A stretch of DNA of 64,000 bases from Haladaptatus halobius (GCF_020618475.1 NZ_CP085335.1:1922001-1986000), one strand, 5' to 3'. Numbered from the stretch's first letter, positions 1 through 9,351 are shown. Numbers and translations are program-made. Notes: generated from the sequence alone by a model not told the origin.

Positions 1-1
1 G

Positions 2-487
2 GGTGCAGTGGTGGGTATCGCGTATAGTCTCGTTCCCATCATCGTCATGGTCGTGATGTTCGGCGTGATCATCGGTGGCAGGAGCGGTTCGGGCAGTTCG
101 GCGGGAATCCTCGGTGGCATCGGTATCATCGGCCTTCTCGTTTCGCTCGTCCTCGCGCTCCTCGTCTAGTACCTCCTTCCGGCGGCGCTGACGAACCTCG
201 GCCGAACCGGAAGCATCGGTTCCGCGTTCGACTTAGATGCGCTCCGTCCCGTATTAACGAGCAAGGAGTACATCGTCGCCGTCGGCTTGACGTTCCTCGT
301 CGCGGTCGCGGGGGGGATTGTGTTCAGTATCTTCGCCGTGGTCACGTTCGGTCTCGGCTATCTCGCGGCTCCGTTCTTCTACTTCTGGCTCTATCTCGCC
401 GGAAGCTACATGTTCGGCACGGCGTTCGGTGCCGCGACCAGCCAACGGGGCCAGTCGCCGAGGGCCGACGCCACGCCGACGGACTGA
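2..487 (+). pseudogene. DUF4013-type membrane protein, C-terminal part, interrupted by an in-frame TAG
   Basis: The frame is open from the left window edge to the stop at 485-487 except for a TAG at 167-169. The peptide before the stop (ending LALLV) and after it (YLLPAALTNLG) align directly with the intact paralogue at 547-1239, which has IWYVIPAAL there, so the stop replaces a Trp codon. Hydrophobic helices, the central 'SAFDLDALRPVL' segment and the final helix before a polar tail match the paralogue. The 5' end lies outside the window. Function of this membrane family is unknown. If translated downstream of the stop, only a TTG-start fragment from 287 would remain. I read it as a pseudogene; a sequencing error is the alternative. 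Confidence 0.7.
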
Positions 488-546
488 AAACGAAGGTAGT
501 TCACACTGTTTCTGCGCCAGCTTACCGCTCGTACTCGAAGAAAAGT

Positions 547-1239
547 TCAGACCGCGGGTCGGCCGTCTTCCACTTCCGGCCTGTCGCGCAGTCGGTGTTC
601 GTCCGCTTCCGCGTACGACCGAGCGTAGATGTACGCCGCGGTCACCTGCGCGTAGAAGCCGACGAAGACCGCCACCAGCCATCCGAGGAGCGGAATCGCG
701 GCGAGCACGCTCGCAATCACCCCGGCGACGACGATGACACTGAGCGCGAGGAGCCAGCCGGTGGCGTACTCCCGGTCGCGGAGGATGGGGGACAGCGAGT
801 CGTAGTCGAACGCCGCGCCCATCGCGTTCTTCTCGGCGAACCGGACGAGCGCGGCCGGAATGACGTACCAGATGGCGAGACCGGCCACGAGCGTCAGCAA
901 ACCGCCGATGACGGCGACGATGCCGCCCACGGCGGGCGATTCGTTGGCGAGCGCCACTCCGCCGCCGACGAACACCGCACCGATTATCGCCGGAACGAGA
1001 ACGTAGACGAAGGCGATGGCGAACGCCTTCAGCCCGTCTACGGCCAGTTTCGTCCAGTTCTCGAACGTCGGGGCTTCCGTGTCGCCCGCCGACACGCGGC
1101 GAAGGACGCGAATCACGTAGCCTTGAACGACCAGCGCCGGGACGATGAGGAATCCGAGGATTCCGAGTAGTCCGCCGACGAGAATCGTTCTCGCGGCGTC
1201 GTCACTGTTTTTCAGGTAGTTGATGCTATCGTTGAACAT
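547..1239 (-). CDS. DUF4013 domain-containing integral membrane protein
   Basis: A 230-residue protein if translation starts at the Met of MFNDSIN (1239); a longer frame exists but its extra N-terminus is not helix-like and overlaps the promoter. Residues about 15-45, 70-130 and 155-200 form hydrophobic helices, separated by the polar 'FDYDSLSPIL' stretch shared with the gene at the left window edge. The C-terminus is short and charged. DUF4013 proteins are archaeal and bacterial multi-span membrane proteins without an assigned activity. The gene lies tail-to-tail with its paralogue and downstream of rqcH across about 120 bp that holds an AT-rich promoter-like stretch, so it is probably transcribed on its own. 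Confidence 0.8.
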   Translation of the reverse strand: MFNDSINYLKNSDDAARTILVGGLLGILGFLIVPALVVQGYVIRVLRRVSAGDTEAPTFENWTKLAVDGLKAFAIAFVYVLVPAIIGAVFVGGGVALANESPAVGGIVAVIGGLLTLVAGLAIWYVIPAALVRFAEKNAMGAAFDYDSLSPILRDREYATGWLLALSVIVVAGVIASVLAAIPLLGWLVAVFVGFYAQVTAAYIYARSYAEADEHRLRDRPEVEDGRPAV

Positions 1240-1360
1240 GATATCCACCGAGTTCGGGCCTGCACCAGAGCAGAACACCCGACTCAGAAGTATAAACGTC
1301 GTCTGAGAGCTTAACCGTTCTTATCGAAAACTGTACATATCAGACTTGTTGCCGGTCGAA

Positions 1361-3457
1361 TCAGTCGGCTATCCGACTCCCTCCGGCGGGGAGGAACTCC
1401 TGAATCAGGTCGGGACTCGCCACCTTCCGGACGAACGACGTATCTTCGAACCGATCACGAAATTCGCGGTAGAGGCGCTTCGCGGCGTCGTTCTGGGCGT
1501 ACTGTCCGGGTTCGACCTCGATGCTCGTCTCCGCCTGCGACTCGATGGCGGACGGCGGCCCGCCGACGACTCGGGTGTTCGGCTCGACGGTGATTCCGAT
1601 GGCGACGCCGACCGGCACGTCCCGGAAGTAGGTTCGGTCGCCGCGGATGGCGAAGCCGCCCTTCTCCAAGTACTCGCCGCTCTCCGGCGTCTTCGACACC
1701 TGTTCGGGGTTGACCGCGTAGGCGTCTCCCGAGAACCGACCGTCCTTCCACACCGACGAGTAGGAGACGGCGAACTGGGCCGCCTCTCGCTTGCTTTGCT
1801 CCGGCACGTCCACGTCCTTCGACGGTTCGCTCGGGTCGGACGTTTTCAGGACGGTTATCGGCCCGCCGTGCGCCTGCGAGTGGAAGAATAGGTCGTTCCT
1901 ATCCATGTACTTTTTGACGAGTTCCTCGTTCTGGTCGGCGTTTCGCCCGCCGAGGACGAGAAAGCCGTCCGACGTTCGGAACCAGCGGAACCGCTCGTAC
2001 CACTGCTCTTGCTGTCGCACCGGGATAGACGCCCGCGCCAGCCAGTCGATGTCCGTCGGTTCCTCCTCGTCCGCTTCCGACGCAGGGTCGGCCTCCCACT
2101 CCTCCCGTCGTTTCCGAACCGCCTCCAGTTCCTCGCGGGTGTCCTCAATGGCGGCCTGCGCGCCCTCCTTCTTCTCCTCGATTCGCTTCGCTTCCGTGTA
2201 GATTCGATCCGCGTTCTTCTCGACGCCATCCTCCGGTTCGAGCGTGATTTCAGTGTCATCGATTTCGACGGTGACGGTGCCCTCGCGCTCGTCGATTCCC
2301 TGCACGGCTTCCGCCTCGGGGATGCCCTGCTCCGCACCTTCTTCGAAGCGGGCTTCTATCTCCTCCCACGGCGTGTCCTCGGCGCGGGCGTTCCGAACGG
2401 TCGAGAGGATCTCGTCCACGAAGCCGTAGTTCCCGTAGAGTAGTTCGGCCTTCTCGCGCTCGACCTGCGCCTGCCGTTCGAACCCCTCTATCGCGCCCTC
2501 CTGCTGTTCGATGATGCGTTTTTGCTTCTCTACCTGCGCTTGGAAGTCCGGTTTCTGGGGCTCCTGTGCTCCCTGCGACCCCTCGTCCTCGGTCAGGTCG
2601 AGGTTAGTGAAGTAGTCGTCCAGCGCGGTGTTGAACGTCTCGAACGCCTCCGAATCACGGCCCTCGTACTCTTCGAGCGGGAAGGGCGTCACGTCGACTC
2701 TGGTGTCGTCTTCGTAGTAGACCCGCGGGTCGAATCGGCCCGTCTCTAGCGGTTCTTTCAGGCGTTCGATGGCGTCGTACAGTCGTTCGTACTCTTCCTC
2801 CTCGGCGTCGGCGATGTCCTTCGCCTTCTCGACGCCGGCGCGAGTGCAGACCTCCTCGGCGTACAGGCCGCCGAAGTTGAGTTGCGTCGCCAGCGTCCGG
2901 ACGAGGTCGGTGTCCGAGTCGTCCATTCGAACCGCAAACTCCTCGTAACCGATTTCGAGAGGGTTCACGCGCGAGTTGGGGAACTCGTACTGCGAACCGG
3001 GCGCGACGGTTCTGGATTTCAGTCGCACCGTGTCGAGGGAGTCCACGACCTCGCGGTTCTCGTCCAGTACGGCGACGTTCCCCTGTCCGAACAGTTCCGC
3101 GACGATGGTCGTATCCCCGTCCCCGCGCTTGAAGTGGAACTGGAGAATACGGTCGAACTCGTACTGCTCGACGCCCGCGAAGTTCGCCCCATTCAGGCGG
3201 TTGCGGAGCATCATGGCAAAGTTCGGCGGCCTGCCCGGCGCGGCCGGAACGTGCTCCGGTGCGGAGATGTGGACGCGTTTTATCTCCCCCACTTCCACGA
3301 GCAGTTCGAGGCGGCCGCGGTCGAAATCGCGCATCTTGAGCCGCAAGAGGTCGTCGCCGTAGAGGTATGCTTTGTCGACCTTCGCGCCCTCGTAGGCGCC
3401 GAGTTCGCGGACGACGGCGGCGAGGTCGATGCTCGAAAGCTCTCGCTTTCTGTCCAT
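1361..3457 (-). CDS. rqcH: Ribosome quality control protein RqcH (NEMF/Rqc2 family)
   Basis: A 698-residue NFACT-family protein. These proteins bind 60S/50S subunits carrying a stalled peptidyl-tRNA and, in bacteria and probably archaea, add C-terminal Ala tails that mark the peptide for degradation. The N-terminal NFACT domain carries the conserved Asp-Arg pair at residues 102-103 (EFDRI) implicated in tRNA binding. A long Glu/Lys-rich coiled coil follows in the middle, and the NFACT-R domain (WYERFRWFRTSDG..LVLGGRNADQNE) is near residue 500. The Met of MDRKREL at 3457 is chosen because the family begins at this point; upstream codons do not align. It stands alone between msrB and a DUF4013 gene. 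Confidence 0.93.
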   Translation of the reverse strand: MDRKRELSSIDLAAVVRELGAYEGAKVDKAYLYGDDLLRLKMRDFDRGRLELLVEVGEIKRVHISAPEHVPAAPGRPPNFAMMLRNRLNGANFAGVEQYEFDRILQFHFKRGDGDTTIVAELFGQGNVAVLDENREVVDSLDTVRLKSRTVAPGSQYEFPNSRVNPLEIGYEEFAVRMDDSDTDLVRTLATQLNFGGLYAEEVCTRAGVEKAKDIADAEEEEYERLYDAIERLKEPLETGRFDPRVYYEDDTRVDVTPFPLEEYEGRDSEAFETFNTALDDYFTNLDLTEDEGSQGAQEPQKPDFQAQVEKQKRIIEQQEGAIEGFERQAQVEREKAELLYGNYGFVDEILSTVRNARAEDTPWEEIEARFEEGAEQGIPEAEAVQGIDEREGTVTVEIDDTEITLEPEDGVEKNADRIYTEAKRIEEKKEGAQAAIEDTREELEAVRKRREEWEADPASEADEEEPTDIDWLARASIPVRQQEQWYERFRWFRTSDGFLVLGGRNADQNEELVKKYMDRNDLFFHSQAHGGPITVLKTSDPSEPSKDVDVPEQSKREAAQFAVSYSSVWKDGRFSGDAYAVNPEQVSKTPESGEYLEKGGFAIRGDRTYFRDVPVGVAIGITVEPNTRVVGGPPSAIESQAETSIEVEPGQYAQNDAAKRLYREFRDRFEDTSFVRKVASPDLIQEFLPAGGSRIAD

Positions 3458-3574
3458 AATCGAAATTTCTCGGGCGGTGGGAAAGGCGTGTCGTTCGGCG
3501 TTCACTCGCGAGACGATTCGCCGGACACCTGCACCGACGAGATAGGCGGGAACCCCGAAGACGAGCGCGACCGA

Positions 3575-3982
3575 TTATTCTTCGTCCTCGAAATCCAGCG
3601 CCACGCTGTTGATACAGTATCGCTTCCCGGTTGGTTCCGGCCCGTCCTCGAAGACGTGGCCCAAATGCCCGCCGCAGTTCGCGCAGACGACCTCGGTTCG
3701 CACCATGCCGTGGCTGGTGTCCTCTCGTGTCTCGACGTTCCCTTCCGGCACGTCGTAGAAACTCGGCCAGCCGCAGTGCGAGTCGTACTTCGTGTCGGAG
3801 TCGAACAGTTCCACCCCGCAGCCGGCGCAGACGTAGGTTCCGTCGTCTTTTCTGTCCAGATGCTCGCCAGTGCCCGGGCGCTCGGTTCCCCGCTCGCGGA
3901 GGACGCGATACTCCTCGTCGCTCAGGCGCTCGCGCCACTCGTCGTCGCTCTCCGGGAGGTCGGTGTTAGCCTGTTCGTTCAT
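3575..3982 (-). CDS. msrB: Peptide-methionine (R)-S-oxide reductase MsrB
   Basis: A 135-residue single-domain MsrB that reduces methionine-R-sulfoxide in proteins using thioredoxin-type reductant in the cytoplasm. Zinc ligands are Cys52/Cys55 (CAGC) and Cys100/Cys103 (CANC), and the nucleophile is Cys123 in RYCINS. The GWPSFYDV segment and HLGHVFEDGP loop are family signatures. The N-terminal 20 residues are acidic, as usual in haloarchaea. The resolving Cys found in some MsrB proteins is not obvious, so recycling may go directly through thioredoxin. No msrA lies nearby. Length and motifs are complete. Confidence 0.95.
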   Translation of the reverse strand: MNEQANTDLPESDDEWRERLSDEEYRVLRERGTERPGTGEHLDRKDDGTYVCAGCGVELFDSDTKYDSHCGWPSFYDVPEGNVETREDTSHGMVRTEVVCANCGGHLGHVFEDGPEPTGKRYCINSVALDFEDEE

Positions 3983-4071
3983 ACTGGTGCCTAGCGTCCG
4001 AGGAAGGATAAACTGCCTGCAAGGTGGGCCAGCAAGTTCATAGCGCGAGCGCCGGATTTTCAGAACGAGAT

Positions 4072-4224
4072 ATGAGTTCGACGACCGAGTCGAGCGTCAT
4101 CGGACGCCTCGAAGGACGAGAGTGCCAGTGGTGCCGCGACGGACGGTTAGAACGCGGCACGTACAAAGGAAACGAGGCGGTCGTCTGCGATAGCTGCGAG
4201 ACGCCCGCCGCACAGCTGTGGTAA
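4072..4224 (+). CDS. HVO_A0556-type zinc-finger microprotein
   Basis: A 50-residue protein starting at ATG 4072; a longer reading from 4024 adds sequence that does not look conserved. Two CxxC knuckles (Cys18/Cys21 and Cys39/Cys42) should bind one zinc. The end TYKGNEAVVCDSCETPAAQLW-like pattern, with its aromatic last residue, recalls a widespread haloarchaeal microprotein family. Such mini zinc fingers often act as regulators, but no target can be inferred here. It is transcribed divergently from msrB, whose start is 90 bp away, so both promoters share that gap. Confidence 0.75.
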   Translation: MSSTTESSVIGRLEGRECQWCRDGRLERGTYKGNEAVVCDSCETPAAQLW

Positions 4225-4320
4225 TCTGGTTTACATCGGCACCATTTTTCAGATACCCGAGAGCTCACGCCGACAGCACGGCGATTCTCGGTCGCGTCCG
4301 AGGCGACCGTTAGGTGGCCG

Positions 4321-5313
4321 TCAGACGACCCGATTCTCCAGTTCGGCTTCCCCGCCGGATTCCGAGATACGCCGAACGTTTTCGGCCACGATGTCGGCCA
4401 GCCGAGCGTAGTACTCGGGCGTGTGGCCCGCATTATGGGGCGTGACGAGCACGTTCTCGAAATTCCAGAGCGGGTGGTCTTCCGGCAGGGGTTCCGGGTC
4501 GGTCACGTCCAGCGCTGCGCCGCGAATCCCGTTCCCGCGAAGGGCAGATACGAGAGCGTCGGTCTCGACCACCCTCCCCCGGGCGACGTTCACTAGCACG
4601 GCGTCCGGCGGGAGAGTGTCGAACGCCGCGGCATCGAGCAACCCCCGCGTCTCGTCGGTCAGCGGGCAGGTCAACGCGAGGTAATCCGTACGGGCGAGTG
4701 CGTCGTGCAGGTCGTCGAAGCCGAACACCTCATCGGTCGGGCCGCCCTTCTGGGGTGAGTGGCGCACGCCGATGGTCTCGACGCCGAACCCTCGCAAGCG
4801 CTCGACGACCGCCCGCCCGATCGCACCCATTCCGACCACGGTCACCGTGCTTCCCTGCAACTCTTCCGCCTGGAAGTGCCGCCACTCCCGGCGCGACTGC
4901 TGGCGTCGCGCGCGGAGGAATCCTCGGGTGAACGTCAGGATGGCACCGATGACGTACTCGCCGACGTTCGCCCCGTGAACGCCCGAGGCGTTCGTCACCG
5001 CCACGCCCCGCGATTCGAGGGCGTCGAGCGGGAGATGGCCGGTTCCGGCGTACGCGCAGGCGAACAGCCGGAGGTTCTCGGCGTGATCGAGTAGCGCCTC
5101 GTCGATGGACATGCCGGTCACGATGTCCGCGTCGGCGATTCGCTCGCGTTCTTCCTCGGGCGTTCGGGCGAGGCGAACCTCATGATCCGGCAGACGTTCG
5201 CGGAGTTCGGCGACGTACTCGGCGATGGGCATCCCGTGGGTTTCGCGGCGCAGGACGAGAACCGTCGGCGAGTCGGTCGTCGGTGCGTCCTCCGCGGTGG
5301 ACTGTTCGGCCAT
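4321..5313 (-). CDS. D-isomer-specific 2-hydroxyacid dehydrogenase
   Basis: A 330-residue NAD(P)-dependent dehydrogenase of the D-2-hydroxyacid family, which interconverts 2-oxoacids and D-2-hydroxyacids. The Rossmann domain is inserted in the middle (VGMGAIGRAVVERLRGFG, near residue 155). The catalytic Arg lies in VNVARGRVVE, the Glu in DVTDPEPLPEDHPLW and the His in TPHNAGHTPEYY. The substrate (glycerate, phosphoglycerate or another) cannot be told; there is no ACT domain, so it is not a canonical SerA. The gene is flanked by unrelated genes and appears monocistronic. Confidence 0.9.
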   Translation of the reverse strand: MAEQSTAEDAPTTDSPTVLVLRRETHGMPIAEYVAELRERLPDHEVRLARTPEEERERIADADIVTGMSIDEALLDHAENLRLFACAYAGTGHLPLDALESRGVAVTNASGVHGANVGEYVIGAILTFTRGFLRARRQQSRREWRHFQAEELQGSTVTVVGMGAIGRAVVERLRGFGVETIGVRHSPQKGGPTDEVFGFDDLHDALARTDYLALTCPLTDETRGLLDAAAFDTLPPDAVLVNVARGRVVETDALVSALRGNGIRGAALDVTDPEPLPEDHPLWNFENVLVTPHNAGHTPEYYARLADIVAENVRRISESGGEAELENRVV

Positions 5314-5425
5314 AGATGCCAGTTTCTCGCCGGAGCAAATAGAGGAGGCGGTGTCGCTTCGGAGGGGCCACCGCCGGTTTCCGTGACGTTCCCTCGGCGT
5401 TCGACTCGCCGAGTCGGTCGCCGGG

Positions 5426-6103
5426 TTAGTCGTCCCGTCCGCGAATCTCGTTCAGTACCGATATCGTCCCCTCGGAGTACGAGCCCTCCACGACCGTCTC
5501 GGCGGCCTGTCTCGCCTTCTCGTCGGCGTTCGCTAGCGCGTAGCTCTCGCCGACGACGCCGAAGGTCGAAACGTCGTTCTCCGAATCCCCGATGGCGACG
5601 AACTCCTCGGGGTCGCGTCCCAGCAGTTTCGCGACCGACTTCACCCCCTGCCCCTTGCTCATCCCGGAGGATTTAACGTGGTAGGCGTAGCCCGTGTCCA
5701 CGACCTGCTGGCCGTGCTCGCTGGCGAGTTCTTCCAGCGGGCCGAGTGGCTGGTCGCGCTGGACGGCGATCTCCGTCTCGCGCCAGCGATTGATAAGGTC
5801 GGTTTTCCCCCACCCCAACTCGTAGCCCGCCGCCTCGTACTCCTCGGCGACGCGCCGGGCGGCCTCGCCGTCCCCGTTTTTCGTCACCTCGTCGTCCACG
5901 AGGACGACGCCGCCGTTCTCGGCGATGACGCACTGCGGAATCTGGAGGAAGTGACAGAGCGAGACCGGGTAGGGGAACGCCTTCCCGGTGGCGACCACGA
6001 CCGGCGCGTCCCAGTCGGGAAGCAGGTCGAAGAATCGCGGATCGATGGAGACGTCGGGGCGAGTCATCGTGCCGTCGATGTCCAAGACGAGCGGCGGAAC
6101 CAT
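5426..6103 (-). CDS. Phosphoglycolate phosphatase (HAD superfamily, archaeal type)
   Basis: A 225-residue HAD phosphatase of the archaeal phosphoglycolate phosphatase / sucrose-phosphatase-like subgroup. The nucleophile motif DIDGTMT places Asp8 and Asp10 at the N-terminus, which argues for the Met at 6103 over the upstream Met. Motif II is VVVATGK, the C2-type cap lies in the middle, and motif IV is GDSENDVSTF. The likely role is removal of phosphoglycolate, with specificity unproven. The start lies 25 bp after the stop of the arsenate-reductase-like gene, so the two probably form an operon. Confidence 0.88.
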   Translation of the reverse strand: MVPPLVLDIDGTMTRPDVSIDPRFFDLLPDWDAPVVVATGKAFPYPVSLCHFLQIPQCVIAENGGVVLVDDEVTKNGDGEAARRVAEEYEAAGYELGWGKTDLINRWRETEIAVQRDQPLGPLEELASEHGQQVVDTGYAYHVKSSGMSKGQGVKSVAKLLGRDPEEFVAIGDSENDVSTFGVVGESYALANADEKARQAAETVVEGSYSEGTISVLNEIRGRDD

Positions 6104-6127
6104 GCTCGAGCTTCGGGTGTCCGGCAC

Positions 6128-6568
6128 TTAGTCTCGGTGTTCCGCCTCGATTTCGTCGAACAGTTCGCGGACGCGCACCGCGATTTCGTCCCGAATTTTG
6201 CGCACTTCCTCCGGCGTTTTTCCCTCGGGGTCGTCCAGTCCCCAGTCGCGGTTCTCGCCCGACCACGTCGCCGGGCACACGTCCGTCGCCGAACAGCCCA
6301 TCGTGACGACGTACCCGCAGTCCCGTAGCTCCTCGAACGTGACCTCCCGCGGCGTGCGCCTGGCGAGGTCGAAGTTTGGTTCCGCCATCGCCTCCACTAC
6401 CTCCTCGTGAATGCGGTCGGCCGGGTCGGTTCCGCCGGTGACGATTTCCACGTCTAAATCGCGGGCGTCGCGCTCCCGCTCCGCGAACGCGGTCGCCATC
6501 TGACTTCGCCCGGCGTTCTGAACGCAGACGAAGGCGATACGGGAGACGGGGCGAGGGGTGTCGCTCAT
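6128..6568 (-). CDS. Arsenate reductase / low-molecular-weight protein-tyrosine phosphatase family
   Basis: A 146-residue LMW-PTP-fold protein. The phosphate-binding loop CVQNAGRS (Cys15 to Arg21, CX5R) with Asn and Gln is typical of thioredoxin-coupled arsenate reductases, and Cys85, Cys93 and Cys99 (MGCSATDVCP) can supply the redox relay. The DDPEGK loop would hold the general acid. It should reduce arsenate to arsenite, although a phosphatase role is possible. An AT-rich TTTCGAAAATTCGAAA stretch lies about 30-45 bp upstream and is a promoter candidate. It is the first gene of a pair with phosphoglycolate phosphatase; no arsenite pump or ArsR gene is adjacent. Confidence 0.85.
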   Translation of the reverse strand: MSDTPRPVSRIAFVCVQNAGRSQMATAFAERERDARDLDVEIVTGGTDPADRIHEEVVEAMAEPNFDLARRTPREVTFEELRDCGYVVTMGCSATDVCPATWSGENRDWGLDDPEGKTPEEVRKIRDEIAVRVRELFDEIEAEHRD

Positions 6569-6634
6569 CGAGCGACGATTCTCGCCGAGTCCGATGTAAA
6601 TTTCGAAAATTCGAAACGCGAACCGAGGCGTTCG

Positions 6635-7777
6635 TTACATCCCAAGCGTCGTTACCCAGGCGCTCTGGGGGAAGACGTTGAAGATGGCGAGCACCGCGAC
6701 GAGGAAGGTGCCGAAGACGATGGCCGCGGCCGGCGGATCCATGTGCGTGTCGGCGTGCGCGTAGAAGACTCGCTGGAACGCCTCGCCGAACAGGGCGCAG
6801 ACGAGGCCGAACAGCGCGCCGACCGCGAGGGCGGGGAGAATCGGGACTTCGGCCTGAATCGCGGCGGGCGAAGCCTGCAGAATATTCATCCCCGCGGGTG
6901 CGAGCGCGAGCGCGGCGGTGCTCGCGGGCAGGGTGATGTGGTGCGTGACGGGAATCTTCTCGACGCCGCAGTTAAGGAAAACGAGGCTCGCGGCGCTGAT
7001 ACCGAACGCGAGGAACGGACTGCCCGTGACGTACGCCGTGTACGCCCCGAGGATGCCGACGACGATGCCGAGGGTCGCCACGTTCGCCCACTCGTACTGG
7101 TGGGGAAGCCACGGTTCGACGACGAACCGTCCCTCCGCGGTCGCACCGCCGTCCGCTACCGGTTCGTCGGGCGCCGCCTCGCCACCCTCCGTGGCGGCCT
7201 CGCCGATGACGCGGCGCTCGCCGTCCTCGAACGGCTTCATGTTGAGGATGCCGCCGCTAGTGTCGCCGATGAGGTCGTAGCCGAAGACGAGCCTGTGCGC
7301 GACGGCTGATAGCACGACGCCCATGGCGATGGGGTCGTAGGGCATAGCAAAGATGGCCGATAGCTCGGTGAACCAGTAGCCGAGGACGCCGAACACGCCG
7401 CCCACCGCGAGCACGTCCGGTTTCGTCCCCAAGGCGAAGGCGATGTCCTTCGCGTTGTGGTAGTCGAATCCGGACTCCATGTAGCCCCGCTTCGCGGCGT
7501 AGGCGGCCGCCGCCGCACCGCCGGCGAAGCTTATTGCAGGCGAGAACACCGGGCCGAAGGCGATGGAGCCGGTGATTCCGACCGCACTCAATTCGGCGAC
7601 GTTTCCGACTCCGGCGTCGGCGATGTACCGACCCGTGACGTTCGCCGCCTCGCCGGCGATGACCATGAAGCCGGTGAAGATGAACGCCGGGAGCGCACCA
7701 ACCGCCGCGCCGAACGCCCCGCCGGCGAAGGCGGCGATGAGCAGTTCGACGGCCCAGAGCGAGGAGAAGTCCGCCAT
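6635..7777 (-). CDS. Multi-span membrane protein linked to glycerol kinase (putative glycerol facilitator)
   Basis: A 380-residue protein with about ten hydrophobic Gly/Ala-rich helices and an acidic loop near residue 190 (EAATEGGEAAPDEP). It has no recognisable aquaporin NPA motifs. In haloarchaea an equivalent gene follows glpK and has been proposed as the glycerol facilitator; that role is inference from context. The ATG at 7777 is chosen over the GTG at 7786 because a GGAG lies about 8 nt before the ATG and overlaps the GTG. The start falls 2 bp after the glpK stop, so translation is coupled. Confidence 0.8.
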   Translation of the reverse strand: MADFSSLWAVELLIAAFAGGAFGAAVGALPAFIFTGFMVIAGEAANVTGRYIADAGVGNVAELSAVGITGSIAFGPVFSPAISFAGGAAAAAYAAKRGYMESGFDYHNAKDIAFALGTKPDVLAVGGVFGVLGYWFTELSAIFAMPYDPIAMGVVLSAVAHRLVFGYDLIGDTSGGILNMKPFEDGERRVIGEAATEGGEAAPDEPVADGGATAEGRFVVEPWLPHQYEWANVATLGIVVGILGAYTAYVTGSPFLAFGISAASLVFLNCGVEKIPVTHHITLPASTAALALAPAGMNILQASPAAIQAEVPILPALAVGALFGLVCALFGEAFQRVFYAHADTHMDPPAAAIVFGTFLVAVLAIFNVFPQSAWVTTLGM

Positions 7778-7778
7778 C

Positions 7779-9320
7779 TCAGTCACTCCCTTCTCGCGCC
7801 CAGTCGAGGGAGCGCTCGACCGCCTCCTGCCAGCGACCGTACTTCTCGTCGAGTTGGCCGTCGCCCGCCGTCTCGAACTCGCGGTCTACCTGCCAGTTTT
7901 TCCGCAGTTCGTCCACGGTCTCCCAGTAACCGACTGCGAGACCAGCTGCATACGCAGACCCGAGCGCGGTCGTCTCATCCACGACGGGACGAACGATATC
8001 GGTGCCCAGGATGTCGGCCTGTAGCTGGCAGAGGAAGTTATTCTTCACCGCCCCGCCGTCCACGCGGAGCGATTCGACCTTGATGCCGCTGTCGGCCTCC
8101 ATCGCTTCGGCCACGTCGCGGGTCTGGTAGGCGATGCTTTCGAGCGTCGCCCGAACCACGTGTTCCTTTCGCGTCCCGCGAGTCATCCCGACGACGGTGC
8201 CGCGAGCGCGCTGGTTCCAGTGGGGCGCGCCCAGTCCGGTGAACGCGGGCACGACGTAGACGCCGTCCGTCGAATCGACGCTTCGTGCGAGGGTCTCGGT
8301 CTCCGCCGCGTCGTCGATGAGATCCATGTCCGAGAGCCACTCGATGGCGGCACCCGTGACGAATATCGCGCCTTCGAGGGCGTACTGGACGGGTTCGCCC
8401 GACCGCTGGAAGCCGACCGTCGTCAGGAGACCATGCTCGCTCTCGACCGCCTCGTTACCCGTGTTGAGCAGGAAGAAACTCCCCGTGCCGTAGGTGTTCT
8501 TCGCGTCGCCCGCGTCGAAGCAGGTCTGCCCGAACAGGGCTGCCTGCTGGTCGCCGAGTGCGCCCGCCACGGGCACTTCCGCGCCGAGGAAGCCCTCCGA
8601 GTCCGTCGCGCCGTAAGTGTCGTCGTCGCTCGACGGGCGGACTTCAGGGAGCATCGCACGCGGGACGTCGAACTCTGCGCAGAGGTCGTCGTCCCAGTCC
8701 ATCTCGTGGATGTCGAACAGCATCGTCCGGGAAGCGTTCGTCACGTCCGTGATGTGCTCGCCCGTCAGATTGTAGACGAGCCACGAATCGACCGTGCCGA
8801 AGAGAATTTCGCCGTCTTCGGCTCGGTCGCGCAGATCGGCGGGACGCGCGCGCTGGGTCTTGATAGGGTCGGCGTTGTCGAGCAGCCACTCGGCTTTCGT
8901 CGCCGAGAAGTACGCGTCCGGTTCGAGGCCCGTCTTCGCGCGAACCTCGTCCGTCTTGCCGTCTTCCTCCAGTTGCTCGACGCGGTCGGTCGTCCGCCGG
9001 TCTTGCCAGACGATGGCGTTGTGGACCGGCTTGCCGGTGTCCGCGTCCCAGAGCAGCGTCGTTTCGCGCTGGTTGGTGACGCCGAGCGCCTCCAGTTGCT
9101 CGGCGTCGATACCAGCCTCGGCGAGCGCGGACTGGATGACCGACTTCGTGTTCTCCCAGATTTCGAGCGGGTCGTGTTCCACCCACCCCGGTTCCGGGTA
9201 GATCTGTTCGTGCTTCTCGTAGGCGTTCGCCACGACCGTCCCTGCGTGGTCGAACACCATGAATCGGGTGCCAGTCGTGCCTTGGTCGATGGAACCGACG
9301 TAGGTTTCGTCCGAAGCCAT
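7779..9320 (-). CDS. glpK: Glycerol kinase
   Basis: A 513-residue FGGY-family kinase that phosphorylates glycerol to sn-glycerol 3-phosphate, a main entry point of carbon in haloarchaea. The N-terminal phosphate loop (GSIDQGTTGTR) and the second-domain signature (YVVPAFTGLGAPHWNQRARG) are present, and GGAVKNNFLCQLQAD marks the ATP site. It is full length. It is the first gene of an operon with the membrane protein that follows. A TATGGT/ACCATA inverted repeat covering its TATA region (9352-9369) suggests transcriptional control. The glycerol-3-phosphate dehydrogenase genes are not in this window. Confidence 0.97.
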   Translation of the reverse strand: MASDETYVGSIDQGTTGTRFMVFDHAGTVVANAYEKHEQIYPEPGWVEHDPLEIWENTKSVIQSALAEAGIDAEQLEALGVTNQRETTLLWDADTGKPVHNAIVWQDRRTTDRVEQLEEDGKTDEVRAKTGLEPDAYFSATKAEWLLDNADPIKTQRARPADLRDRAEDGEILFGTVDSWLVYNLTGEHITDVTNASRTMLFDIHEMDWDDDLCAEFDVPRAMLPEVRPSSDDDTYGATDSEGFLGAEVPVAGALGDQQAALFGQTCFDAGDAKNTYGTGSFFLLNTGNEAVESEHGLLTTVGFQRSGEPVQYALEGAIFVTGAAIEWLSDMDLIDDAAETETLARSVDSTDGVYVVPAFTGLGAPHWNQRARGTVVGMTRGTRKEHVVRATLESIAYQTRDVAEAMEADSGIKVESLRVDGGAVKNNFLCQLQADILGTDIVRPVVDETTALGSAYAAGLAVGYWETVDELRKNWQVDREFETAGDGQLDEKYGRWQEAVERSLDWAREGSD

Positions 9321-9351
9321 GCCCCCTATTGCGCGGGGGTTCCAAATAAAC

